In this document: in pieces, positions 1-13,759 of the stretch | Layout of the letters: every line of letters starts with the position of its first letter | Position numbering within the stretch: the first letter of the stretch is position 1 | DNA from: an uncultured Tateyamaria sp. | GTDB taxonomy: Bacteria > Pseudomonadota > Alphaproteobacteria > Rhodobacterales > Rhodobacteraceae | DNA: 50,738 bases | Reading direction: 5' to 3' | NCBI RefSeq assembly: GCF_947494755.1 | Contig: NZ_CANLVZ010000008.1 | Location: 1 to 50,738 of the forward strand | Notes under the pieces: generated by a model | What the model saw: the letters and a program-made list of their open reading frames with translations, nothing else | Told to the model about the DNA's origin: nothing | Database searches by the model: none | Position numbers and translations under genes: made by a program

Positions 1-320
1 TGCTAACCGGTCAGAAGAGGACCAAAACCTGAACAGAGCTAACTTATAAACACGGACTCTCAGGGGAGCAGGTCACAGGTCACCCACGCCGTGCACATGG
101 GCTGGAGATATTCCTAGCGAGCTGCTTGGGATCACGGACGCGCCGGAAACCACCCGCTCTGGTGCTTAGGAGCGCGAGCAAGCCATAGGTTGGCAAATGC
201 CGGCAGGAATCTGGCAGACCCACGCAAAATAACCGCAGACGAAATCATTCGTGCGGCAGTTGTATAATTTTTTTGGGTAAAGCATCGGCAGAGAGATACG
301 AAAACTCAAAGATCTTATTA
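1..320. other. Region downstream of the rRNA operon, no gene recognised
   Basis: No protein or RNA gene could be recognised here. The only open frame (166-474, minus strand) runs across the 5S gene and is a shadow. Many alphaproteobacterial operons carry a tRNA-fMet after 5S; no such cloverleaf was seen in these 320 bases. A candidate terminator hairpin lies at about 225-256. Confidence 0.5.
225..256 (-). terminator. Candidate terminator of the rRNA operon
   Basis: Read on the minus strand, a GC-rich stem (CCGC at 233-236 with GCGG at 253-256, plus CGAA/TTCG inside, four-base loop, small bulge) is followed by a T-rich run (TTATTTTG). It lies about 65 bases past the 5S 3' end, where the operon terminator is expected. 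The stem is bulged, so confidence is limited. Confidence 0.4.
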
Positions 321-438
<118 letters not shown>

Positions 439-551
439 AAAAAAGAGCTTTGAATTCCTCAACGTGTTGTCCAAGTCGCGTACGACTTATCTGAGTTGTG
501 TATGCTTTTGATTGTCGTTCATCACGGGACCTAAATCTCGCTTTTACTGGA

Positions 552-3385
<2,834 letters not shown>

Positions 3386-3820
3386 CCAGAAAAAGAAAGA
3401 CTTGCGTCTAACACGACCGCACAGCTGGTAACTAAATGCGGTCTTCTTCTGGGATCAAAAGTATACTTTTTCCCGCCAGCACGTTTGTATGCGTGCTGAC
3501 ATTTGAACAGACTTATACGCTGACCATCCGTGCGGGAGGCCAGCAAGACTGCTCTGGTTAGTGTACTTGACTTGGACAACTCTGTTTGTTTCAGCAGGGA
3601 TACGTCAAGCAGAGCGAGGAAGCACTCCGACAAGTCGCCTTCCACCCGAGGGCGGAACCAAACTGAGATCATCGCCACACTCGGCGTGATCAAACAGTGT
3701 TGATTGTTACGATGAGATTGCTCTCAAAGTAACTTGTATCTCTCTAAACGATGTCAATTCGTCTGCAGAACAGACGTCCAAACATTCAACTGAATGCTTG
3801 AAGATGTGTTCTGCGGATTT
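3386..3820. other. Spacer between tRNA-Ala and 23S rRNA
   Basis: This 435-base stretch is the transcribed spacer between tRNA-Ala and 23S within the operon. The frames in it have no recognisable protein content. It must hold the processing stem next to the 23S 5' end; I could not fix its limits by eye. Confidence 0.7.
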
Positions 3821-3896
3821 TGGTGGAGCCTAGGAGGATCGAACTCCTGACCTCCTGAATGCAAATCAGGCGCTCTCCCAGCTGAGCTAAGGCCCC
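3821..3896 (-). tRNA. tRNA-Ala (anticodon TGC)
   Basis: The minus strand folds as a 76-nt cloverleaf starting GGGGCCTTAGCTCAG, with anticodon loop TTTGCAT (anticodon TGC) and T-arm GTTCGATCC. The 3' CCA is encoded. It lies in the 16S-23S spacer, the usual place for the Ile/Ala pair. Confidence 0.96.
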
Positions 3897-3921
3897 AGAG
3901 TATTTCGCAGCGCGAAATGCA

Positions 3922-3998
<77 letters not shown>

Positions 3999-4127
3999 AT
4001 ACGGGCGGTAGCCCGTGTTCTTTGTCTGAAGAGATATGAGGACGGCTCGGTCCTGATGTTTGAGACGCTTTGTTTGCGTCTCTTGCTAAGTGTTCCATGA
4101 TTGATGCGAACATCAATGGCTAGGAAC

Positions 4128-5596
<1,469 letters not shown>

Positions 5597-5825
5597 AATG
5601 ATCTTGCGATCATATCCTTGACGTTCGAACCTCTGCACATCGTCCCATTGTTCAAATGGGACAGTCTCTGTTTGTTGTGCTTCAGGTTTTCATAAGAAAA
5701 CAAGAAACCGTCCAAACAGTGAAGCTGACACTAGATTATCGGGTTGCCCCTACTAGCGCGATATGAAGAGGTTGATCCATCGAAATGAACCAAACCGCCC
5801 ACATATCTCTTCAGTTATCATCAAT

Positions 5826-5836
5826 TTCAAAGAGCG
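5826..5836 (-). promoter_or_regulatory. boxA-like antitermination element of the rRNA leader
   Basis: The minus strand reads CGCTCTTTGAA, close to the boxA consensus TGCTCTTTA bound by NusB/S10. It lies in the leader about 230 bases upstream of the 16S 5' end, the position expected for ribosomal antitermination. Confidence 0.6.
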
Positions 5837-5861
5837 TAGAGACAAAAGTGACTGGATGCGC

Positions 5862-5890
5862 CCTAACTTCTTTGGCGCGCCCCGCCTCAA
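5862..5890 (-). promoter_or_regulatory. Possible rRNA operon promoter
   Basis: On the minus strand TTGAGG and GTTAGG are separated by 17 bases, about 30 bases upstream of the boxA-like element. The -35 is good and the -10 is poor, which is common for alphaproteobacterial rRNA promoters. Other promoters further upstream are possible. Confidence 0.35.
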
Positions 5891-6183
5891 TTACCTCTGA
5901 TTTTATCGTTGCGTCTCGTCTCGGTCCGTCGCGCTTCCGCTCTGTCCCGCCCGTCTGGCGCCCCGTTGGTGCATCTCTGCGCCGCCGGTGAGGGGGGTTC
6001 TACGGTTAGTGGCTGATACCCGCAAGTGCTTTTTTCAAGAAAACGCATCTTTTTGCGAAAAACCGTATTTTCCCATTAAAAACATGGGTTTAGGTAATCA
6101 TATTTCGCGGACCCTAAGTCAAATCGGTAGAAAATTACGCGTCCATTGCCCGGTGATGCCCCCTCCAATCCCTACATATGGGG

Positions 6184-6192
6184 TTATCCACA
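6184..6192 (+). promoter_or_regulatory. Perfect DnaA box
   Basis: TTATCCACA matches the strict DnaA-box consensus exactly. It is the only perfect copy I found in the 5.6-6.4 kb region. It sits just beside the GANTC cluster and an AT-rich stretch. One box alone does not make an origin. Confidence 0.55.
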
Positions 6193-6205
6193 GTCTTACC
6201 CCCAA

Positions 6206-6369
6206 GACTCAAACGCTTTGACCCCAAATCACCCCTGAAACGCACCCGAGTCACCGACTCGAGTCGCCCGATTCACCGAGTCGGCCACCAAATTTTCTGA
6301 AAATTTCTGCGCGAAGGCCCGATCGATCGCGGTTCATCGTCGACTCGCGATCTGTGTGCCGCCCGATTC
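6206..6369. promoter_or_regulatory. Cluster of eight GANTC (CcrM-type) sites
   Basis: GANTC occurs at 6206, 6248, 6256, 6261, 6270, 6278, 6342 and 6365: eight in 164 bases, five of them within 35 bases (6248-6282). A random sequence would give about one per 256 bases. The block also forms an 8-bp stem (CCGACTCG at 6254-6261 with CGAGTCGG at 6277-6284). GANTC is the target of the cell-cycle methyltransferase CcrM. The function here is unknown. Confidence 0.6.
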
Positions 6370-6384
6370 CGGGCGATAAGCTCG

Positions 6385-7008
6385 TCAGGCTGCCGCTTTC
6401 TTGCGCAATCCGGGAACGCGCAGCGCCAAGAGCCCCAGAACGACTGCAAGATAGATCAGCGGCTCAAGCTGAAATCCTTTGCTGAGCCAGACGAAATGCA
6501 CCGCAGCCAGCAAGGCTATCGGATAGGTGAGCAGATGCAGCTTGCGCCACACGGCACCCATATTGCGCATCGCCAGATTGTTGGATGTCACCGCAAGCGG
6601 GATCATCAAAGCAAGGGCCGCCATACCGATGGTGATATAGGGCCGCTTGAGAATGTCCTGCCAGACGCGATCCAGCGCCTGCACATCCAGAACAGCCCAG
6701 ACCGTGAAGTGCAGCACCACGTAGGTAAAGGCGAGCAGGCCCATGGTGCGGCGAAACTTGAGGAGGTTAATCCCGGCAAAACGGCGCAAAGGCGACAGAC
6801 ACAGACCGATGATCAACAGCTGCAAGGCAATCTCGCCCAACTCATGCTCGAGTTCACGGATCGGTTCCCGACCCAAACCTCCGGTCATGCCAAGATAAAG
6901 CAGAACAGGCACCGGGATCAGGTATACTATATATATCGCCCATGTGGGGATCACGCGCGCGGCGCGGTTGATGGTGTCGACAAGTCGGTCCAATGTAAAC
7001 GCAATCAT
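6385..7008 (-). CDS. msrQ: Heme-binding membrane subunit MsrQ of the methionine sulfoxide reductase system
   Basis: MsrQ is the inner-membrane cytochrome b-like partner that passes electrons to periplasmic MsrP for repair of oxidised methionine. The 207-residue protein has about six hydrophobic segments and the family's heme-type histidines (VLHFTVW and KLHLLTYP...AVHFVW). The frame stays open to 7209, but that part is antisense to the opposite gene. I chose the ATG at 7008 because GAGGAG lies nine bases before it and the protein then starts as the family does. Unusually, msrP is not directly upstream: a plus-strand gene starting at 7043 lies between them, so msrQ either has its own promoter in the 34-bp gap or is read through from msrP. 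Confidence 0.9.
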   Translation of the reverse strand: MIAFTLDRLVDTINRAARVIPTWAIYIVYLIPVPVLLYLGMTGGLGREPIRELEHELGEIALQLLIIGLCLSPLRRFAGINLLKFRRTMGLLAFTYVVLHFTVWAVLDVQALDRVWQDILKRPYITIGMAALALMIPLAVTSNNLAMRNMGAVWRKLHLLTYPIALLAAVHFVWLSKGFQLEPLIYLAVVLGLLALRVPGLRKKAAA

Positions 7009-7042
7009 CCGTGCAACTCCTCTTCCGCAGAGTGATACAGTT

Positions 7043-7436
7043 ATGTCCTTGGCGCCACTTTTTGTGTCCGGGCCTGTGATCACCGCGCACGCATTCACGG
7101 CGATTGCGGCACTTTTGTTGGATCTGTCCCAGCTTGTGCTGACGAAAGCAGGACCAAGACATAAGGTGGTCGGGTATTTTTGGCTGTCACTGATGTCGCT
7201 CGTCGCCATCAGTAGTTTCTGGATCAGTGACTTTGCGTGGGTGCAGCCGTTCGGGCCGATCCACCTGTTGTCGGTCTATATGCCCTTCTCACTGTTCTTA
7301 GGTTCGCGCGCCGCGCGGGCCCGCGATTTCAAAACGGACCGCCAGTACATGCGTTCCCTTCTTTGTCGCTTCGATCGGCGCAGGGCTGTTTACCCTGCTA
7401 CCCGGACGGATCATGAACGCCGTCCTTTTCGGTTAA
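7043..7436 (+). pseudogene. DUF2306-type membrane protein, frameshifted near the 3' end
   Basis: From ATG 7043 the frame encodes a small membrane protein (MSLAPLFVSG..., with HAFTAIAALLL, FWLSLMSLVAISSFWI and PFGPIHLLSVYMPF), resembling the DUF2306 family. After codon MRSL near 7351-7364 the reading switches: the expected family ending ([22 protein letters not shown], in part) continues in another frame and stops at TAA 7434-7436. A single missing base around 7358-7364 explains both halves. In its present frame the ORF runs on to 8380 as antisense of msrP, which is not protein-like. The repaired stop overlaps the msrP stop by three bases. It could be a true pseudogene or a sequencing error. 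Confidence 0.75.
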
Positions 7437-8338
7437 AAGTTCGCGCGCAGATCCATCCCCTCGTACAGGCTCGCAACCTCACTCTCATATCCGTTGAACA
7501 TCAGCGTTGGCTGGCGCTTGGCAAACAGACCGCCGCCCACCGGGCGTTCGGTGGCCTGGCTCCAGCGCGGGTGATCCACTTCGGGGTTCACATTACTATA
7601 AAAGCCGTATTCGCGCGCATTGGCTTTGTTCCAGCTGGTGGGCGGTTCCTGATCCGTGACGGTAATACGCACAATCGACTTGATGGACTTGAACCCATAT
7701 TTCCACGGCACAACCAACCGCATCGGCGCGCCATTCTGGTTCGGGATCGGCTTGTCGTAGATACCAGTTGCCATGATCGTCAGTGGGTGCATCGCTTCGT
7801 CCAGCCGAAGCCCCTCGACGTAAGGCCAGTCGAGCACCGGAAAGCGGACGCCTGGCATCTCATCCGGGCGCAGCGCTGTTTCAAAGGCGACGTATTTGCC
7901 ACCCTGCTGCACACCGGCAAGGTTCAGCAAGTCCGCCAGCTCAAAGCCGTTCCACGGGATCACCATCGACCATGCCTCAACACAGCGGAAACGGTAGATG
8001 CGTTCCTCGATCGTCATGGCCTCGAAAATCTGCGCCATCGAATAATCGCCCGGATTGTCGACCATCCCGTCAATCACGACAGTCCACGGGTCCGTGGTCA
8101 GTGTGTGCGCATTGCGGGCGGGGTCGCTCTTGCCTGTGCCGAACTCATAATAGTTGTTGTACTGCGTGATATCTTCGTAGCTGTTAGGCTCCAGCGGGGC
8201 GCGCTGCGCGCGGGCCATACCGGCGGCACCGATCAGTCCAAGACCCAAAGCCCCACCCATCACCTGACGCCGGTTCATGAAAGCATCATAAGGGGTCGCG
8301 TCAGCACGGGTCAGGTCGTTTTTCCAGCGGTGGGCCAT
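7433..8338 (-). CDS. msrP: Periplasmic protein-methionine-sulfoxide reductase MsrP (molybdoenzyme)
   Basis: MsrP is the molybdopterin subunit that reduces methionine sulfoxide in periplasmic proteins. The 301-residue protein starts with the typical RWKNDLT segment, then a Tat signal (NRRQVMGG, arginines 23-24, hydrophobic run, cleavage near ARA-Q). The molybdenum-binding cysteine is C119 in RFRCVEAW. The sulfite-oxidase fold continues to the C-terminal [20 protein letters not shown] ending usual for this family. The start at 8338 is supported by a GGAG about ten bases upstream. Its partner msrQ lies downstream on the same strand but separated by an opposite-strand DUF2306 gene. Confidence 0.95.
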   Translation of the reverse strand: MAHRWKNDLTRADATPYDAFMNRRQVMGGALGLGLIGAAGMARAQRAPLEPNSYEDITQYNNYYEFGTGKSDPARNAHTLTTDPWTVVIDGMVDNPGDYSMAQIFEAMTIEERIYRFRCVEAWSMVIPWNGFELADLLNLAGVQQGGKYVAFETALRPDEMPGVRFPVLDWPYVEGLRLDEAMHPLTIMATGIYDKPIPNQNGAPMRLVVPWKYGFKSIKSIVRITVTDQEPPTSWNKANAREYGFYSNVNPEVDHPRWSQATERPVGGGLFAKRQPTLMFNGYESEVASLYEGMDLRANF

Positions 8339-8413
8339 GGTTGGTCTACTCCAGCGGTTTCATCTTTGCTTGTCCCATAGATGGGGATGGCCGTGGCGCA
8401 TAATGATATTCGC

Positions 8414-9907
8414 TCACGGGCTTGTCACCGGATTGTAACTTGGGGTGATTTTATTCATTGGCAATGAGCGTCCATCGTCCTGCACAATGCGCACATGGCG
8501 GCGGCGCATCAGGCGCGGCTCGGCCACGCCGACGGAATGGGCGATGGTCTCGACCTCGTGGATCAACTCGCGGGCATAACGGGCGACCCTCTTTTCCTTG
8601 TCCTCGACCACAAGGCCGCCCTGAAAGCGTTTGTCATGGGTCGTGATGCCGGTCGGGCACGTGTTCTTGTTGCACTTCAGCGCCTGAATACACCCAAGGC
8701 TGAACATGAAGCCCCGCGCCGAGGTGATAAAGTCCGCCCCTGCCGCCAAGGCCCATGCCACATCACCGGGGTTCACCAGCTTGCCGGAGGCGATGATGCG
8801 GATACGTTCTTTCAATCCCGCCTGATCGCGCAAATCCACGACCGCCACCAGCGCCTCGCGGATCGACATGCCCACCAGATCGATCAAGGGCATGGGGGCC
8901 GCGCCCGTGCCGCCTTCGCCCCCATCCACTGTAATGAAGTCCGGCGCGCAATCCGCACCGCGCGCATTGATCGCGGCGAATAGATCGGCAATCGGCTCCT
9001 CCGCCCCCATCACCGTCTTGATGCCCACAGGCTTACCGGTCACCTCGCGAATGTGACCAATCAAATCCAACAGATCGTCCCAGTCATCGACCTCGGCATG
9101 GCGGTTGGGGGAAATCCCGGCCTGCCCGACCTTCAATCCGCGGATTTCAGCAATCTGTTTGTTCACCTTGGCGGCGGGCAGGATGCCACCCTTGCCCGGT
9201 TTGGCCCCTTGGGCGAGCTTGATCTCGAACATGCGCACCGCATTGTGCGCCGCGACCTCGCGCAGCTTCTCGTCACTCAGATTGCCGTCATGGTCGCGCA
9301 CCCCGAACTTGGCGGTGCCGATCTGGAACACCACATCGCAGCCACCCTCAAGATGATAGGGGCTCAGGCCGCCTTCGCCGGTGTTGAGCCACACGCCCGC
9401 CTCTTTGGCCCCCCGGCTGAGCGCCTGCACCGCCGGTTTGGAAATCGCGCCGTAACTCATGCCCGAGATGTTAAAGAACGACATGGCGGTATATGGCAGA
9501 CGCGCGCCGTCCCCAATGACCATCGGGGCGGTCTTGGCAAACTGGTCCTCGAGCGGGGGAAACGCCGCATTCACAAAGATGGGCGTGCCGACCACATTCA
9601 GATTGCGGGTCGATCCAAAAGCAACCGTGTTGCTGGCAGCCTCGCTTGCACGATTGATCCATTCGCGCTGCGCCCGGTTGAACGGCATCTCTTCGCGGTC
9701 CATCGCAAAGAAATACTGACGAAAAAACTCGCCCAGGTTCGAAAACAGTTTTCGGAACCGCCCGATCACCGGATAGTTGCGGCGGATCGCGTCATCGGTC
9801 TGGGTCTTGTCGATGATGAACATCACCACAATCGTGGCGGTTGCCAGTCCAAGGACGATGAAAAATCCGAGGACCATGACCTCAAGCACCTGAAACGCAA
9901 AATCCAT
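8414..9907 (-). CDS. FMN-binding glutamate synthase family protein
   Basis: This 497-residue protein matches the central FMN/synthase part of glutamate synthase (GltB) but lacks its glutamine amidotransferase domain. It has an N-terminal membrane segment (residues about 8-32), the family block MSYGAISKPAVQALSRGAKEAG, the KPGKGG and DGGEGGTGAAP motifs of the FMN barrel, and a 3Fe-4S cysteine set C406-x5-C412-x4-C417 ending CPTGI. Such stand-alone proteins are common in bacteria; their substrate is not settled. I placed the start at ATG 9907 because the membrane segment begins there, although the ribosome site is weak (AGGGATT). No redox partner gene is adjacent. Confidence 0.88.
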   Translation of the reverse strand: MDFAFQVLEVMVLGFFIVLGLATATIVVMFIIDKTQTDDAIRRNYPVIGRFRKLFSNLGEFFRQYFFAMDREEMPFNRAQREWINRASEAASNTVAFGSTRNLNVVGTPIFVNAAFPPLEDQFAKTAPMVIGDGARLPYTAMSFFNISGMSYGAISKPAVQALSRGAKEAGVWLNTGEGGLSPYHLEGGCDVVFQIGTAKFGVRDHDGNLSDEKLREVAAHNAVRMFEIKLAQGAKPGKGGILPAAKVNKQIAEIRGLKVGQAGISPNRHAEVDDWDDLLDLIGHIREVTGKPVGIKTVMGAEEPIADLFAAINARGADCAPDFITVDGGEGGTGAAPMPLIDLVGMSIREALVAVVDLRDQAGLKERIRIIASGKLVNPGDVAWALAAGADFITSARGFMFSLGCIQALKCNKNTCPTGITTHDKRFQGGLVVEDKEKRVARYARELIHEVETIAHSVGVAEPRLMRRRHVRIVQDDGRSLPMNKITPSYNPVTSP

Positions 9908-10159
9908 CGAGCAATCCCTGTCTGTTTCACACAGGCACACTCTGCGGGGGTGTGCAGACAGACGCAAGACAGCGGCGGATTTCTGCGCGCCTGACAAAGT
10001 CGTGAGTGGAAAGCAAAATTGGCCTTGGCTTAGGGCGGTTGAACGGCTGGTCAATATCGTGTGGGAAAAATTTCCACGTGATCCGGTGAGTTCTGGCGCA
10101 CGTTTCCCTCCTGATGCCGAACACGGTTATCGAAACTGTCATCTTAAGGGAGACTTCCT

Positions 10160-10648
10160 ATGATCAAATCGACACTCTTCGCCACTGCCGCCGCTTTCGC
10201 TGTCGCCACATCCGCATTCGCTGGCTCGGCCAAGAAGGACATCGTTGATACGGCCGTGAGCGCAGGTTCGTTCGAAACGCTGGTCGCCGCTGTGCAAGCG
10301 GCTGATCTGGTCGACACGCTGAAAGGTGACGGCCCGTTCACCGTCTTTGCCCCAACCGACGCTGCCTTTGCCGCGCTGCCCGAAGGCACTGTTGAATCGC
10401 TGCTGCTACCCGAAAACAAAGAGCAGTTGGTGTCGATCCTGACCTACCACGTCGTGCCCGGTAAAGTGATGTCGACAGATCTCTCTGACGACATGGAAGC
10501 GACAACCGTTCAAGGTGAAGCGGTCACAATCGACCTCGATAATGGTGTGATGATCGAGAACGCGACCGTGACAAGCGCCGACATCGAAACATCCAACGGC
10601 GTGATCCACGTGATTGACACAGTGATCCTGCCCGGCGCTGACAGCTAA
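10160..10648 (+). CDS. Secreted fasciclin (FAS1) domain protein
   Basis: The 162-residue protein begins with a Sec signal peptide ([16 protein letters not shown]...AFA, about 21 residues). One FAS1 domain follows with the H1 motif [15 protein letters not shown] and the H2 motif [11 protein letters not shown]1 proteins are exported and act in adhesion or surface binding; in bacteria most have no defined ligand. AAGGGAG before the ATG supports the start. It is a single-gene unit closed by a strong terminator at 10671-10696. Confidence 0.92.
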   Translation: MIKSTLFATAAAFAVATSAFAGSAKKDIVDTAVSAGSFETLVAAVQAADLVDTLKGDGPFTVFAPTDAAFAALPEGTVESLLLPENKEQLVSILTYHVVPGKVMSTDLSDDMEATTVQGEAVTIDLDNGVMIENATVTSADIETSNGVIHVIDTVILPGADS

Positions 10649-10670
10649 GCGCGACACTATATAGGAGGAA

Positions 10671-10696
10671 AGGCCCGCATCACTGCGGGCCTTTTT
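10671..10696 (+). terminator. Rho-independent terminator after the fasciclin gene
   Basis: A 9-bp perfect stem (AGGCCCGCA / TGCGGGCCT) with loop TCAC is followed by TTTTT. It lies 23 bases past the fasciclin stop. The convergent clpB gene ends at 10699, so the hairpin may also slow transcription from that side. Confidence 0.9.
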
Positions 10697-10698
10697 CG

Positions 10699-13314
10699 TT
10701 AGTGGACCACCGCGTCGTCGGGGCGGGGCCTGTTCGAGGCACTCAGCCGCCCCCCGATCACCAGCCCCTCGGGGCCCGCCGAGACCTCGACCGTGTCGCC
10801 GTCCTTGACGTCACCGGCCAACAGCATCTCGGCCAAGTGGTTCTGCAACGCGCTTTGGATCACACGCTTCAAAGGCCGGGCCCCGAACACCGGGTCATAG
10901 CCTTCATCCGCCAGCCATTTGCGCGCATCCTCGTCCAGATCCAGACTGATCTTGCGCGCGGCGAGCCGTTTCAGCAAACGCCCCATCTGGATGTCGACGA
11001 TCCCGTCCATGTCGGCGCGGGCGAGGCGATCAAAGATAATCGTCTCATCCAGCCGGTTCAGGAACTCGGGGCGGAAATGGGCACGCACCGCATCCATCAC
11101 GTCGCGCCGGGCCGTTGCCGCATCGGCACCTTCGGGCAATTGGCTCAGCGCCTGCGAGCCGAGGTTTGATGTCAGAATGATCAATGTCTGCTTGAAGTCG
11201 ACCGTGCGGCCCTGACCATCGGTCAGCACACCATCATCCAAAACTTGCAACAGCACGTTGAACACATCCGGGTGCGCCTTTTCAACCTCGTCAAACAGCA
11301 CGACCTGATAGGGACGACGCCGCACCGCTTCGGTCAGCACCCCGCCCTCATCATAACCGACATAGCCCGGAGGTGCGCCGATCAGACGGGCAACCGCGTG
11401 TTTCTCCATGAACTCCGACATGTCGATACGCACCATCGCGCTGTCGTCATCGAACAGGAATTCGGCGACGGCCTTGGTCAACTCGGTCTTGCCCACACCG
11501 GTCGGTCCGAGGAACAGGAACGACCCAAGGGGGCGGTTTTCGTCATTCAGACCGGCCCGCGCGCGGCGCACCGCATTGGCGACGGCGCGCACGGCGCTGT
11601 CCTGACCAATCACACGCGCGTGCAATTGATCTTCCATGCGCAGCAGCTTGTCCCGCTCACCTTCCAGCATTTTCGACGTCGGAATACCTGTCCAACGCTC
11701 GACAACACTTGCGATCTGCTCAGGGCGCACCGCTTCGGCCACCATGGCGTCGGATTCCAGCCCTTCAGCCTCGACTAGCTTGCGCTCGAGATCAGGGATG
11801 ACCCCATAAGACAACTCGCCCGCCTTTCCGAGGTTGCCCTCACGCTTGGCGATGTCGAGGGCTGCGCGCGCCTGGTCCAACTGCTCCTTGATGTCGCGGG
11901 CCGAGGCGAGCTTGTCCCGCTCACCCTGCCACTGCGCCGTCATTTCGGCACTGCGCTCGGACAGATCAGCAAGATCCTTTTCAAGCGTGCCAAGCCGATC
12001 CTTTGACGCCTGATCATCCTCAAGGCGCAATGCCTCGACCTCGATCTGCATTTGCAGGATTTGACGGTCGAGCGCGTCCAGTTCTTCGGGCTTGGAGTCC
12101 ACCTCCATCCGCAAGCGGCTGGCTGCCTCGTCCATCAGGTCGATGGCCTTGTCGGGCAGAAAACGGTCCGTGATGTAGCGGTGGCTGAGCGTCGCGGCGG
12201 TCACAAGGGCACTATCAGAGATCCGCACACCGTGGTGCAGTTCATACTTTTCCTTGATGCCGCGCAGAATGCTGATTGTGTCCTCGACAGTGGGTTCCTC
12301 GACCATCACAGGCTGGAACCGGCGGGCCAGGGCCGCGTCCTTTTCAACATATTTGCGGTACTCGTTCAGGGTCGTGGCCCCGACGCAATGCAACTCACCC
12401 CGCGCGAGCGCAGGTTTGATGAGGTTGGCCGCATCCATCGCGCCCTCGGACGCACCAGCGCCGACAAGCGTGTGCATCTCGTCTATGAAAAGAATGACCT
12501 CACCCGCAGCTTCGGTCACTTCGGTCAGGACGGCCTTGAGCCGTTCCTCGAACTCACCGCGATATTTTGCGCCCGCAATCAACGCGCCCATGTCGAGCGC
12601 GAGCAGACGCTTGTTGCGCAAGGATTCAGGCACGTCACCATTCACGATGCGCAAGGCGAGCCCTTCGGCGATCGCAGTCTTACCCACACCCGGCTCACCG
12701 ATCAGAACAGGGTTGTTCTTGGTTCGGCGGCTCAGCACTTGCATCGCGCGACGGATTTCCTCGTCACGACCGATGATCGGGTCGATCTTGCCCGCTTCGG
12801 CACGTTCGGTCAGGTCCATCGCGTATTTCTTGAGCGCGTCGTAACCGTCTTCGGCACTGGCGCTGTCGGCGGTACGACCCTTGCGAATATCATTGATAGC
12901 GGTGTTCAGCGCCTGCGGGCTGACCTTGTCCGCCTCGAGCGCGTCCTTGGCGCCGGACTTGACCATGCCAAGGGCCATCAGCAGCCGCTCGACAGGCACA
13001 AAGCTGTCACCCGCTTTCTTGGCCAGCGCTTCGGCTTCGGCCAGCACCTTGCCGGTCGCATTGTCCAGATAGACCTGTGCGGCATCGCCGGTGACCTTCG
13101 GCATCTTGGCCAGAAGCTGATCGACAAAGGCCAGCACCCGGCCCGGATCACCGCCCGCGCGGGTGATCAGGTTGGCGGCCAGTCCCTGATCGTCATCCAT
13201 CAGGGCCTTCAAAAGATGTTCGGGGGTCAGCCGTTGGTGGCTGTCGCGTGTCGCGATGGTCTGTGCGGCCTGCACGAATCCGCGCGACCGCTCCGTGAAC
13301 TTGCTCAAGTCCAT
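10699..13314 (-). CDS. clpB: ATP-dependent disaggregase ClpB
   Basis: ClpB is the hexameric AAA+ chaperone that, with DnaK, pulls proteins out of aggregates in the cytoplasm. The 871-residue length is normal. In order it has the N-domain repeats ([10 protein letters not shown]..., TPEHLLKAL), the first AAA+ module with Walker A GEPGVGKT near residue 205, a long charged coiled-coil middle domain (about 410-530), the second AAA+ module with Walker A GPTGVGKT near 605, and the C-terminal small domain. AAGGAGAA just before the ATG supports the start. A heat-shock (RpoH) type promoter lies at 13394-13422. Confidence 0.98.
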   Translation of the reverse strand: MDLSKFTERSRGFVQAAQTIATRDSHQRLTPEHLLKALMDDDQGLAANLITRAGGDPGRVLAFVDQLLAKMPKVTGDAAQVYLDNATGKVLAEAEALAKKAGDSFVPVERLLMALGMVKSGAKDALEADKVSPQALNTAINDIRKGRTADSASAEDGYDALKKYAMDLTERAEAGKIDPIIGRDEEIRRAMQVLSRRTKNNPVLIGEPGVGKTAIAEGLALRIVNGDVPESLRNKRLLALDMGALIAGAKYRGEFEERLKAVLTEVTEAAGEVILFIDEMHTLVGAGASEGAMDAANLIKPALARGELHCVGATTLNEYRKYVEKDAALARRFQPVMVEEPTVEDTISILRGIKEKYELHHGVRISDSALVTAATLSHRYITDRFLPDKAIDLMDEAASRLRMEVDSKPEELDALDRQILQMQIEVEALRLEDDQASKDRLGTLEKDLADLSERSAEMTAQWQGERDKLASARDIKEQLDQARAALDIAKREGNLGKAGELSYGVIPDLERKLVEAEGLESDAMVAEAVRPEQIASVVERWTGIPTSKMLEGERDKLLRMEDQLHARVIGQDSAVRAVANAVRRARAGLNDENRPLGSFLFLGPTGVGKTELTKAVAEFLFDDDSAMVRIDMSEFMEKHAVARLIGAPPGYVGYDEGGVLTEAVRRRPYQVVLFDEVEKAHPDVFNVLLQVLDDGVLTDGQGRTVDFKQTLIILTSNLGSQALSQLPEGADAATARRDVMDAVRAHFRPEFLNRLDETIIFDRLARADMDGIVDIQMGRLLKRLAARKISLDLDEDARKWLADEGYDPVFGARPLKRVIQSALQNHLAEMLLAGDVKDGDTVEVSAGPEGLVIGGRLSASNRPRPDDAVVH

Positions 13315-13393
13315 GGTTGTTCTCCTTTTGCAGCGCCCGTCTGTCCCGCACCCTCTTTAGAGGCACACGGGCCCATTGGGCCTTATGCAGTTG

Positions 13394-13422
13394 AAATGGG
13401 AACAAACCGTTTACTTCGCAAG
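13394..13422 (-). promoter_or_regulatory. RpoH (sigma-32) type promoter of clpB
   Basis: The minus strand reads CTTGCG, a 15-base spacer, then TCCCATTT, close to the heat-shock consensus CTTGAA-N13-15-CCCCATTT. It lies 80 bases upstream of the clpB start codon, as expected for a heat-shock chaperone. Confidence 0.7.
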
Positions 13423-13699
13423 AGGGACAGGAGCAGGAAAAAGCAGACAATGCCGGCAGGGTGCGAAACGCATAACGACTCCCAAGATCAGGGCGAACGC
13501 GGTCACTATTTCACCGCTAGAACAACAGATTACGGCGGAAATCCGCCGAATCTGCGCGTAATCTGACATCCACCGCCTCACACAGCAATTCAAAGAAAAT
13601 GCACTGATAAACAGACACTTACAGTGCAATTCAGCACCTGGCGACCATACGGAGCACGACGGTGTGAGCCATCGTGACTCCGGTTCCCCCTTTTTTTGC

Positions 13700-13725
13700 G
13701 GAACCGAATGCACAACTTGATCGTT
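13700..13725 (+). promoter_or_regulatory. EcfG-type (GGAAC-N17-CGTT) promoter motif
   Basis: GGAAC at 13700-13704 and CGTT at 13722-13725 are separated by 17 bases, the exact consensus of the alphaproteobacterial general stress sigma factor EcfG. Transcription would begin near 13732, some 28 bases before the ATG at 13760. Match by eye only; whether this organism has EcfG is not visible here. Confidence 0.45.
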
Positions 13726-13759
13726 ACAAGAGCAGAACCACAAGATGTAGGTGAACAAA

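Larger units (their letters stand above)
5597..6384. other. Long region between the rRNA operon and msrQ
   Basis: This 788-base stretch has no convincing gene; the two plus-strand frames (5785-5991, 5988-6221) look like chance translations. It holds a boxA-like element (5826-5836) and a possible promoter (5862-5890) for the rRNA operon, an AT-rich stretch (about 6015-6140), a perfect DnaA box (6184-6192) and eight GANTC sites at 6206-6369. It must also hold the 3' end signals of the msrQ transcript. Confidence 0.7.
13315..13759. other. Divergent region between clpB and a small plus-strand gene
   Basis: This 445-base stretch separates clpB (minus) from the gene at 13760 (plus). I see the RpoH-type clpB promoter at 13394-13422 and, near the right end, an EcfG-like promoter motif at 13700-13725 that overlaps a hairpin (CGGTTCC 13681-13687 with GGAACCG 13700-13706). 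The frames across it are not protein-like. Confidence 0.6.

Noticed and set aside
6184-6384. A chromosome replication origin
   Set aside because: Only one perfect DnaA box was found, no dnaA, parAB or hemE-type neighbours are present, and gene direction does not switch around the site. Kept only as a finding to check.
7009-7209. Longer MsrQ with a 67-residue N-terminal extension
   Set aside because: The extension is antisense to the DUF2306 gene, is not membrane-like, and the ribosome site fits the ATG at 7008.
6944-8380. A 478-residue plus-strand protein
   Set aside because: Only its first part (from 7043) is protein-like; after about 7360 it is antisense to msrP.
10105-10136. TGATCC at 10079-10084 upstream of the fasciclin gene as an RpoE promoter
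   Set aside because: The -35 matches, but at 18 bases the -10 is TTTCCC, which does not fit.
12052-13566. A 504-residue plus-strand ORF
   Set aside because: It is the reverse-strand shadow of clpB, with low-complexity, His/Arg-rich content.
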